IMG/VR virus record: IMGVR_UViG_3300030102_002684
Span: 3,437-28,766 of that record
Length of the DNA stretch: 25,330 nt
Direction: 5' to 3' (one strand)
DNA from: a virus
Each line of letters opens with the position of its first letter. The stretch's first letter is position 1. A program made the translations under genes and the position numbers. This document shows positions 18,927-25,330 of this stretch, piece by piece. The notes beneath the pieces are model-generated. The model had not been told where the DNA came from. It searched no databases and saw only the letters and a list, made by a program, of their open reading frames with translations.

Positions 18927-19748
18927 TTAATTTATTTTTTTCTCTATAGATTTAAAAACTTCAACACCTTCGTCAGTCTTTAAATAAGCTGCGAAAGCTG
19001 AATATGGATTTTCATCAAATGGAACGTTCATTAACTTTCTATTAGTTGAACCCCATGTAAATGTTCTTTGATCTTGAGATAATTTTATTACACCTAACTC
19101 TTGAGCTCTAATTGCTAGGTTTCTTAACATTACGTTTTCATCATTAGCTAACTGTAAGAATAACTGAGGATTTTTCTTAGCAAACAATAACACGTCTCTT
19201 TTTATTTCTTTAGAACTCATTGTGTTTACTTTTGATCCTAACTCAACTCTCATTATTGCTTCAGCTTGATCAATATCAATTGATCTAGCAGCATTTAAAG
19301 CGTCAATTTCCCACTCAAGAATATCAAGTTCATTTTCTGCTACAGCAGCTGGTTGCCATTCGTAATATAATTTATTTTTTAAAGGGTGATATAAACTTAA
19401 CAGTTTTTGTAAACCTATATCACTTTTAGGAACCATAAGCACACCATTTTTAAAAGTAATATGTCCTAATGTAACTTCACCGTTTTGCTCATCAACAAAA
19501 CAACTAGACATGTTTGTTGCATATCTAAGTTCTCTTTGCTTTTGCTTTTCAGTGTCAAACCATAGTAAAGCATGCTTTCTTGTATGCTTAGCTGGTATAG
19601 TTAAAGTTAATGGACTTTTAGTTCCTTTTAAATAATATGTTCTATCTTTAGTTTCCCATTTAGGTTGTTCAACCTTTTTTTCTTTTTTGACAGGTTTAGT
19701 CTCAACAACTGTTTCTTCGACTACTACCTCTTTTTTTTCTTTTGCCAT
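18927..19748 (-). CDS. Conserved phage protein of unknown function between capsid and ring genes
   Basis: This 273-aa protein starts with a charged, probably disordered tail (residues 1-35, rich in K, E and V). A folded region follows with TYYLKGTKSPLTLTIPAKH, KHALLWFDTEKQKQRELRYA and DEQNGEVTLGHITFKNGVL at about residues 37-110. A mostly helical region comes next (ENELDILEWEIDALNAARS, SSKEIKRDVLLFAKKNPQ), and the end is NPYSAFAAYLKTDEGVEVFK. The pattern resembles conserved hypothetical proteins found beside the capsid gene in marine phages, but I know of no assigned function. A head-completion, decoration or assembly role is suggested only by location. The gene is set apart from both neighbours by the two largest gaps in the window, each with a GC-rich hairpin, so its expression may be tuned separately. 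Confidence 0.8.
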   Translation of the reverse strand: MAKEKKEVVVEETVVETKPVKKEKKVEQPKWETKDRTYYLKGTKSPLTLTIPAKHTRKHALLWFDTEKQKQRELRYATNMSSCFVDEQNGEVTLGHITFKNGVLMVPKSDIGLQKLLSLYHPLKNKLYYEWQPAAVAENELDILEWEIDALNAARSIDIDQAEAIMRVELGSKVNTMSSKEIKRDVLLFAKKNPQLFLQLANDENVMLRNLAIRAQELGVIKLSQDQRTFTWGSTNRKLMNVPFDENPYSAFAAYLKTDEGVEVFKSIEKKIN

Positions 19749-19767
19749 AATATAATATAATTAAATA
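19746..19767 (-). repeat. Repeated AT-rich start-codon leader, copy 1
   Basis: The 22 bases that include the ATG of the 273-aa gene and its upstream leader are identical to those at the start of the scaffold gene (22543-22564). Read on the minus strand the leader ends TTATATTATATTATG. It carries no Shine-Dalgarno sequence. An exact match of this length at the same place relative to two starts suggests a shared translation-enhancing leader or local duplication, although the extreme AT content makes chance similarity easier. Confidence 0.55.
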
Positions 19768-19769
19768 GT

Positions 19770-19818
19770 TAAAGGCATATGGGCGCCTTTTTGAGCATTT
19801 GCTTTTTGGCGCCCTTTA
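19770..19818 (-). terminator. GC-rich inverted repeat after capsid gene (attenuator or RNA-processing hairpin)
   Basis: In the 83-base gap between the capsid stop and the next ATG, GGGCGCC at 19781-19787 pairs with GGCGCCC at 19808-19814 across a 20-base loop that itself contains the short repeat AGC/GCT. An outer pair, TAAAGG at 19770-19775 with CCTTTA at 19813-19818, can form an alternative longer stem with a bulge. No clean U-tract follows on the minus strand, so it is not a textbook intrinsic terminator. A partial attenuator or a stabilising 3' end for capsid mRNA is more likely. GC runs like this are rare in this sequence. Confidence 0.5.
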
Positions 19819-19831
19819 CCTTATATAAATA

Positions 19832-21319
19832 CTAGATACCTTTGAATAATACAAAGTTATTAGCAGCTTGTGTTACTAAACATCTTTCTGAAAGGAAGTT
19901 AACCTCCATTGCGTCAAGAGTTGAAGTAAACGCACCACCTGCAGAACCAGTAATCCAAGACTTCATTCTTCTATCGTCAGCTTGAGAAGCTCTATATCTA
20001 ACGTGTAAGAAAGGTCTTCTGATATTAGTTCCTAGGATTTGATCGTAAACAGTAGAAGTTCCAGCTGGAATTAATACACCTTCGATTGAGTTAATACCAT
20101 TAATACCACCTCTAGTTGAAGCGTCATTTAAGTATTTCCAATCAGTTTTGTAAAAATCATAAGAACCTCTTCTGAATCCTGAGAATCCAAGGTTAAGTGC
20201 CATTTCTTCTGAATTTTCAAATAATCCATAAGCAACACCACCACTGACTCCAGATGAAATTGCAGCAAGCATATCATCAAAGTCAAGAGCAGTTTGTCTT
20301 TGTAAGAAAAGCATGTTTTCTTCAATTGCTCCTTGAGTATCTAAGTTTCTAAGAATTTCATCAAAGTCATTAATACCGCTTGCAGCAGAAAATCCTACTT
20401 CAACATTACCTCTTTCTTCGATAGCAGAGAATAAACCTTGCGTACCTGGTAAATCAATAGCTGCATAACCTGCATTTGCAATACCAGCGTTACGCTCGCC
20501 TTCTATACATACCATTTCTAGGTAGTCTTCAAATCTTAGTCTAGTTTCAGATTCAGCTTTTAAATACCATAAGTACCCAGAAGCACCATCTTCAGTTGCG
20601 ATTTCGATCCAACCAATTTGAGCCATATCAGAACCTGATACAACATATTGATCTCTAATAATAACTGGTGAGTTAGAGAATTGAGTAAAGCTAGGCTCTA
20701 CGCTAGTTCTAACCGCTGAGTTACCAGCACCAGCACCGATTGTAGTTCCTTTTGTATAAGCAGAACCATATACAAATACTTTACAACCATTTACTGAGAA
20801 TCCTTGACCAACACCAGGGCCACCTGGTAGTGGTGTTACAGGATCAAAACATTGCACATCTACGTCACCACCAGCGCCTAAGTTGTTTACATCAGTTACA
20901 ATACATTTAGCTTCTAATCCAGTAGCTGGATCTAAAACTACAACAGTATCGTTTACACTCATCACCATGTCAGCGTTAGCTGCAACTTGGATGTTTGTAG
21001 AGTTTGCAGCAGCACCTGCGCCTAAAGTAACATTATCATATGCAATATGTAATCTATTTTGTTCAGACCAGATTACTTGATCTGAGGTCATTGGCATTTC
21101 TGCACCAACCATTCTTAAAAAACCAGATAACGTTCTGTTTCCATAACGCTCTACTTCTTGTTCGTAGACCTCTGGTAAGTATTGCTGAGCGAAGTCAGCG
21201 AAATTATCGGGAATACCAGCACCACCACCGTTATTAGTAAACTGTAAATAGTTTGTAGCTAATAATTGTTGCGTTTGCGATGGTATTAAACTCCCAAATT
21301 GTGGACTTAATGTACCCAT
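19832..21319 (-). CDS. Major capsid protein (probably HK97-type fold)
   Basis: This 495-aa protein builds the icosahedral shell. The N-terminus (MGTLSPQFGSLIPSQTQQ) leads to YLPEVYEQEVERYGNRTL and an alanine/glycine/valine-rich beta region. The middle has SGDSMAQ-like and helix landmarks (VVSGSDMAQIGWIEIATED, ETRLRFEDYLEMV). The C-terminal third has NLGFSGFRRGSYDFYKTDW, PFLHVRYRASQADDRRMKSW and the ending LSERCLVTQAANNFVLFKGI, which I recognise as typical of capsid proteins in marine and Bacteroidetes podoviruses. Position after portal and scaffold agrees. Its DNA is visibly less AT-rich than neighbouring genes, with fewer A/T-only codons, as expected for the most abundant virion protein. It is the only complete gene here that ends in TAG. 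A GC-rich inverted repeat follows the stop. The fold assignment is from family knowledge, not shown directly. Confidence 0.88.
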   Translation of the reverse strand: MGTLSPQFGSLIPSQTQQLLATNYLQFTNNGGGAGIPDNFADFAQQYLPEVYEQEVERYGNRTLSGFLRMVGAEMPMTSDQVIWSEQNRLHIAYDNVTLGAGAAANSTNIQVAANADMVMSVNDTVVVLDPATGLEAKCIVTDVNNLGAGGDVDVQCFDPVTPLPGGPGVGQGFSVNGCKVFVYGSAYTKGTTIGAGAGNSAVRTSVEPSFTQFSNSPVIIRDQYVVSGSDMAQIGWIEIATEDGASGYLWYLKAESETRLRFEDYLEMVCIEGERNAGIANAGYAAIDLPGTQGLFSAIEERGNVEVGFSAASGINDFDEILRNLDTQGAIEENMLFLQRQTALDFDDMLAAISSGVSGGVAYGLFENSEEMALNLGFSGFRRGSYDFYKTDWKYLNDASTRGGINGINSIEGVLIPAGTSTVYDQILGTNIRRPFLHVRYRASQADDRRMKSWITGSAGGAFTSTLDAMEVNFLSERCLVTQAANNFVLFKGI

Positions 21320-21333
21320 AATTATTAAATTAA

Positions 21334-22545
21334 TTAGTTAAACTTACGTGTTTTGATTTTCAATTTTGTAGAATCTGCACCGCTAATAGATTTAACTTTA
21401 AAGCCACCGACAAAGACTTCACCTGTATTACCTTGTCTTGCTTTCACATCAGAAAGGTTTTTAGATGATTTAACTACGTCTTTAACTGCATCGGCTTTGC
21501 CTTGTTCGTAAAAATGTGTAGCGATTTTATCTACGTTTTCAGCAGCATACATTGCTTTGTGATAACCGCTCGGGTCTACTACATTTCCGTCTGCATCTAG
21601 GAACTTCCCTATCAGATTTTCAATGTTTGATTGGTTTTCTGCAACTGCATCTCGGTTTTGTATGTTATACTTGTACTTTTTACCTCCGACTTCAAAATCA
21701 AAACCTTTGAAATTTTCGCCAAATAGCTCTTTAGTACGCTGTTTAAACTCCGTGTGCATTTGCTCGGCCTGTTCTTGCTGTTTATTGTAACGATTAAAAA
21801 AATCCATTGCTTTTTGTTGCTCTTGCGTAACACCTGGACGTAGCTTAATTTCGTCGTAGTATTTACCTTTTAACTCATCTAAATAAGTTTTAGCTTTTGC
21901 AACTTCTTCTTTAAAAGCTAGTTTTTTCTTTCGTATTTCTTTTTCCTCATGTATATCTTCGTCCCATTGATAATCTTCTAAAATAAGACTTATATCATCT
22001 GAATCTAAATGAGGTTTATGTTTTTTATAATATTCTCTTAATAAAGTTTTTTCATCAACATTGCTATAGTCAGCATTTAATCTAACATAGTCTTCTACAG
22101 TGCCACCTGTTTCTTCCATAAAGCTTACAAGTTTTTCTACATTTTCAGGTAATTGTCTACCTAATACTTGTTCATCTCTTTTAGCTTCTTTAACTTCAGC
22201 TTTAACTTGTTTTACTTCTTCTTCTGTAACTTCTTGGATCGGAGAAAACCCTTCAGTAGTCTCGTCGGACTTTTGTACAGGTTCTCCCACCTTTGCGCTA
22301 TCTCCGGATGGAACTTCCACAGATACCTCCTTTGTTTCTCCGATTTGAATGGCATCTTCTTCTTCTTTTTTTATTTCTACTTTTGTAACATTAGGTTCAA
22401 TATCTACTAAAGGTTCTTTTAAATTAACCTTTGTTATTTCTTGTTCTTTATTGCCTAATTGTTTTGGTTTTTTAGGTTTTGTTTTACCTTTTAAAGTAAA
22501 TTCACCTTCTTGCTTTGCCTCTACGGCAGCTTGTTTTTCTGACAT
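21334..22545 (-). CDS. Probable capsid scaffolding protein
   Basis: This 403-aa, very charged protein is best read as the internal scaffold that guides capsid assembly and then leaves or is retained in the head. Residues 1-130 are low-complexity and rich in K and E (for example KTKPKKPKQLGNKEQE and TEEEVKQVKAEVKEAKRDE), so probably disordered or helical. From about residue 135 a conserved-looking helical region begins (VEKLVSFMEETGGTVEDYV, then LLREYYKKHKP), followed by a long charged helix at roughly 190-245. The C-terminus is strongly basic (STKLKIKTRKFN), as expected for a scaffold tail that contacts the coat protein. Position between portal and capsid genes is classical for a scaffold, and only 14 bases separate it from the capsid ATG. 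No protease motif was seen. The role is inferred from position and composition. Confidence 0.7.
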   Translation of the reverse strand: MSEKQAAVEAKQEGEFTLKGKTKPKKPKQLGNKEQEITKVNLKEPLVDIEPNVTKVEIKKEEEDAIQIGETKEVSVEVPSGDSAKVGEPVQKSDETTEGFSPIQEVTEEEVKQVKAEVKEAKRDEQVLGRQLPENVEKLVSFMEETGGTVEDYVRLNADYSNVDEKTLLREYYKKHKPHLDSDDISLILEDYQWDEDIHEEKEIRKKKLAFKEEVAKAKTYLDELKGKYYDEIKLRPGVTQEQQKAMDFFNRYNKQQEQAEQMHTEFKQRTKELFGENFKGFDFEVGGKKYKYNIQNRDAVAENQSNIENLIGKFLDADGNVVDPSGYHKAMYAAENVDKIATHFYEQGKADAVKDVVKSSKNLSDVKARQGNTGEVFVGGFKVKSISGADSTKLKIKTRKFN

Positions 22546-22564
22546 AATATAATATAATTAAATA
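22543..22564 (-). repeat. Repeated AT-rich start-codon leader, copy 2
   Basis: This is the start-codon and leader sequence of the scaffold gene, identical over 22 bases to the one at 19746-19767. It lies within the 27-base gap after the portal stop. The capsid leader (minus strand TTAATTTAATAATTATG) is similar in character but not identical. Confidence 0.55.
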
Positions 22565-22572
22565 ATTAATAA

Positions 22573-24981
22573 TTAAGCTATTGGAGCTTGTTGACCCATT
22601 TGATTAGCTTGTTCATCAACAGTAGTTTTTTCAAAATCAATTGGTAATAAATCATTTTTTCTTTGATCTATCATTTGGCTTTGTTGACTACCCTCCATTT
22701 TTATTCTTTTATCTTTTGCTGCTTCTCTTTGTTGCTCTCTTTGATTAGTAGCGTCTTGTTGAAGCTTGGCTAACTCCATATCATTTTTATGTTTCATCAT
22801 CATTTTCTGTTGATCAATTTGAGACTGGAGTTGCATACGATCTTTTTCAAATTCACTTTTTGCTTTTTCATATTCTACATTAGCGCCTGATATAGCTTGT
22901 TGTTTTTGTACTTCGGCCATTGCAGTTTTTTCAGCAGCAGCTGCTTGCGCTTCGCTTTGAGCAGCTATATTAGCTTGCTGATTAGCTTGATCTTGTTTAG
23001 CTTTTTCTTTACGCTTAACCTTTAGCATTTGATTAGCTAATTTAAGATTTTTTATTTGTCTTAAATCAATAGCGTCTTCTACATCAATATTTTTAGCTTG
23101 TAAAGCTATTTGTATATTAGCTTCTAATTGTTGTTTTTCTTCTTCATCTGGTTCTAATTCTAAGAATATACCAAAGTCATGTAAATTAAGATTAACAACT
23201 TCAGATAATGTTTTAATATTATAAGTTGATATAGAGTTTTGTAATGAAGCTTTTGTTAATGGAAACTCTAAAGCATCAGCTACTTTTAAGCTTACATTTT
23301 CTGCTAATTTAAGAGTCAAATATAAACTAGACTGTGTAATATGTCTAGTTGCAACATTTGATGCGTTAGCGGCTAATTTCTGTAATCCTACTAGCGTATT
23401 ACGATCTGGTAAACTACCATCTCTAGCTTCATTTAGTCCCGTCACATCTCTAATCATCTGTAAATAATATTGATATGTGCTAATTAAGCTTTGTATTTTG
23501 CCTTGACCAGTTCCTGATTGTAATTCTTGTATTGGAACTTTACCAGGATTCATATCACCTTCTTGTGTTAATGATCTACCTACAATACTACCAGTTTGAA
23601 AATACATATTTAATGCTTCAGCAGGATTATAATTAGTACCATTGCCTAAATCTACTTCTGCAAGTCCGTCCATGTCTAAATAAACACCATCAGGAACCAT
23701 ACGAGAAATAACTTGTTGTAATTTTAAATGTGTAAGCTGAATCATATCTGCAAAACCTGTACACTTGCTAACTAAAGATTCTATTTTACCTTTATAAATT
23801 CTAGGCGCACAAATAGCATAATTCATTTTTACTTTAGTAGTATCTGCTAAAGGTCTGGACATGTTTTCTGCTAATTCCCATTTTAGCATTGTATCTGTTC
23901 CTAAAACTTTAGCACCACTATATAATACTTCTATTGATCTACTAACTCTTTCAAACATTTCGCTTTCTGGCGGATTAAATGTATCTGGTTTTTCAATAGC
24001 TTTAACTAAACCTTGATCAGTTTGTTTTATTTTAAATACTTGATTGTGATAAGTTTTATAATCAAAATATAATACTTGGACCGTATTATAATCATAATCA
24101 CCCCAACCAGTAATATAAGATCTGTTTCCAGGCATAGCTTGTATTCTTTCTAATTCTTTTTTAGAAATATTTGGAAACTCTTTTTTAAGTTCTGGTATAG
24201 TAATTGCTTTTAATTCACCTACATAATATATATCTTCAAAATTAGGATCTTCTGTGTAAGAATATACCATATAAGCTGGATCAACATAATCTACAGTAAT
24301 ACCTTCAGCTGTATTAAAATTAGTTTTAGCTGCAGCAATACCACAAGTAACTAAGTCCATGTTTAACCTACGTCTAGTTAAATCATATTTGTTTTGAGCT
24401 AGTACACTAGATATTGCCTCTTCTTCTGCTATCTCTACACTTTGTTTATAAGAAAGCTGCATATGTAGTTCTAGTTCTTCAGTAGTTTCAGGAACTATAT
24501 CTTTATTAGGAGCTTGATATAAATCTATACCTAATGTTTGATTTAAATTATTTAAATACTCTTGAGAAAGCATGTCTTCATATATTTTAGAAGCATAACT
24601 AGTTCTTTTCTTTATTGACTCAGGATCTTGAGCGTATGCTTTTATATCATAAGTCTTTGATGAAATACCGTTTACAACTATATCTACAAACTTAGATAAT
24701 ATTGCTACTGGTTTCCAGTCTAAATTTAAATAAGACAAATCGCCATTAATAGCTAATTCATCTTTATATTTTTGTATTGATTGCTCTCCTCTTGCATATG
24801 ATCTTAACATGTGGAAGTTATTCCAATTAGTTAAGTATCTATTACCGCTAGTTCTTCCTCGTGAAAACCACTCTTGTTCAATGGCTTGAGCTACTTGAGA
24901 GCCATATTCCCAACTAGCTTTTTCTGCGTCACTTACTACTTGACTCGGAAAAGGACTATTAGTATTAGTATATATATTCAT
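22573..24981 (-). CDS. Portal protein with long C-terminal coiled coil
   Basis: This 802-aa protein is the probable dodecameric portal, the capsid vertex through which DNA enters and leaves and on which the tail is built. The N-terminal 600 residues look like a globular podoviral portal. A well-marked helical segment around residues 505-550 contains MIRDVTGLNEARDGS and LVGLQKLAANASNVATRHI, typical of portals in Bacteroidetes and marine phages. Residues about 620-785 are almost entirely Q/K/E/A-rich helix (for example KRKEKAKQDQANQQAN and QLQSQIDQQKMMMKHKND), predicted to form a barrel or coiled coil reaching into the capsid. The terminase stop directly abuts its ATG and the scaffold gene starts 27 bases after its stop. 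The start lacks a Shine-Dalgarno sequence, like all others here. Length is in the upper range for podoviral portals. Confidence 0.88.
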   Translation of the reverse strand: MNIYTNTNSPFPSQVVSDAEKASWEYGSQVAQAIEQEWFSRGRTSGNRYLTNWNNFHMLRSYARGEQSIQKYKDELAINGDLSYLNLDWKPVAILSKFVDIVVNGISSKTYDIKAYAQDPESIKKRTSYASKIYEDMLSQEYLNNLNQTLGIDLYQAPNKDIVPETTEELELHMQLSYKQSVEIAEEEAISSVLAQNKYDLTRRRLNMDLVTCGIAAAKTNFNTAEGITVDYVDPAYMVYSYTEDPNFEDIYYVGELKAITIPELKKEFPNISKKELERIQAMPGNRSYITGWGDYDYNTVQVLYFDYKTYHNQVFKIKQTDQGLVKAIEKPDTFNPPESEMFERVSRSIEVLYSGAKVLGTDTMLKWELAENMSRPLADTTKVKMNYAICAPRIYKGKIESLVSKCTGFADMIQLTHLKLQQVISRMVPDGVYLDMDGLAEVDLGNGTNYNPAEALNMYFQTGSIVGRSLTQEGDMNPGKVPIQELQSGTGQGKIQSLISTYQYYLQMIRDVTGLNEARDGSLPDRNTLVGLQKLAANASNVATRHITQSSLYLTLKLAENVSLKVADALEFPLTKASLQNSISTYNIKTLSEVVNLNLHDFGIFLELEPDEEEKQQLEANIQIALQAKNIDVEDAIDLRQIKNLKLANQMLKVKRKEKAKQDQANQQANIAAQSEAQAAAAEKTAMAEVQKQQAISGANVEYEKAKSEFEKDRMQLQSQIDQQKMMMKHKNDMELAKLQQDATNQREQQREAAKDKRIKMEGSQQSQMIDQRKNDLLPIDFEKTTVDEQANQMGQQAPIA

Positions 24982-25330
24982 TTAATCTATAATTTTTGAT
25001 GTAGCTCCTTGATTGTTATATCTTTTTATACCTAAATCAACTGCTTTTAATTCTCTTTTAACTGATGGCGTGTATCTATGCTTGTTACATGCCATTAAAG
25101 CTAGGCCAGAACTTATTGACGCATCATGAGTTGTTCTATTATTTATATTAAATTTAGCCCAGTCTTCTAATGTTCTTTGAAAATACATATCTCCATATCC
25201 AGTTTCTTTTAAACCTACAAAATGTTCTATATATGTTTCAATAGCAGCAGCATGAGCTTGCTTTATATCTTCACTAGAATTAGGTATACCACCTATTTCT
25301 CTTTCTGTTACCGATAATTTATTTCTTTTT
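24982..25330 (-). CDS. Terminase large subunit, C-terminal part (cut by right edge)
   Basis: The reading frame is open through the right edge, so only the last 115 residues or so are visible and the true start lies outside; the internal ATG at 25186-25188 is not the real start. Visible landmarks are EREIGGIPNSSEDIK, HFVGLKETGYGDMYFQR, LEDWAKF and THDASISSGLALMAC. The last resembles the end of a terminase RNase H-like nuclease domain, where an aspartate precedes a small-residue helix near the C-terminus. In tailed phages this ATP-driven motor cuts and packages DNA through the portal. The position directly upstream of the portal gene supports the call: its TAA stop is followed at once by the portal ATG, with no gap. 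The ATPase motifs are not in the window, so the identification rests mainly on context. Confidence 0.62.
   Translation of the reverse strand, partial: KRNKLSVTEREIGGIPNSSEDIKQAHAAAIETYIEHFVGLKETGYGDMYFQRTLEDWAKFNINNRTTHDASISSGLALMACNKHRYTPSVKRELKAVDLGIKRYNNQGATSKIID

Noticed and set aside
19832-19834. TAG read as an amino acid, as in some crAss-like phages
   Set aside because: No large gene in the window contains an in-frame TAG, including one of 2923 codons, and TAG ends the capsid gene at the expected place.
20128-20325. Minus-strand 65-residue ORF in another frame inside the capsid gene, and a similar 73-residue one at 21612-21833
   Set aside because: They overlap well-supported genes, have no leader of their own and show no recognisable features.
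24982-25188. A separate 68-residue gene starting at the ATG at 25186
   Set aside because: The frame stays open upstream to the window edge with protein-like sequence, so this is the end of a longer gene.
1-25330. tRNA genes, CRISPR arrays, insertion sequences, integrase or attachment sites
   Set aside because: I looked for cloverleaf-like GC stems, regularly spaced repeats and transposase motifs on both strands and found none. Coding density leaves almost no room for them.

Overview
This window looks like the virion-structure module of an AT-rich, tailed, podovirus-like phage, most likely from a marine or aquatic setting and infecting a Bacteroidota host (Flavobacteriia-like). The host inference rests on three things visible here. 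No gene start has a purine-rich Shine-Dalgarno sequence; the starts sit in A/T-rich leaders. The two small genes at the left end carry signal peptides ending in N-A-Q, a common Flavobacteriia style. The gene order and several protein signatures recall Bacteroidetes podoviruses, including the crAss-like (Crassvirales) lineage. That affiliation is inferred from memory of protein families, not from a search.

Every gene lies on the minus strand, so transcription runs from high to low coordinates. In that order the window holds: the 3' end of a probable terminase large subunit (cut by the right edge); a portal protein with a long coiled-coil tail; a charged scaffold-like protein; the major capsid protein; a conserved protein of unknown function; a head-tail adaptor or ring protein; a second ring or tail-tubular protein; a very large beta-rich tail protein (1417 aa, muzzle/nozzle-like); a 500-aa protein with propeller-like motifs that looks like the distal part of the same machine; a 221-aa internal or ejection-type protein; a 367-aa unknown; a giant 2923-aa protein; and two small secreted proteins, the second cut by the left edge.

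The genes are packed tightly, with gaps of 6-28 bases and three stop/start overlaps (TAATG, ATGA, TAATG), so this reads as one long late operon. The only two larger gaps flank the 273-aa gene (83 bases after the capsid gene and about 60 bases before the ring gene). Each holds a GC-rich inverted repeat in an otherwise very AT-rich genome, suggesting attenuation or RNA processing that sets capsid expression apart from the tail genes.

The most notable gene is the 8.8-kb one (509-9280). It is a multidomain 'large polyvalent' type protein with a zinc-metallopeptidase-like HEFLH motif, a complete set of HAD-phosphatase motifs and several hydrophobic helical stretches. It is probably packaged in the capsid and delivered into the host. 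Plus-strand ORFs are shadows of the minus-strand genes. I saw no tRNA, CRISPR array, insertion sequence, integrase, origin or attachment site. No stretch over 300 bases lacks a gene.
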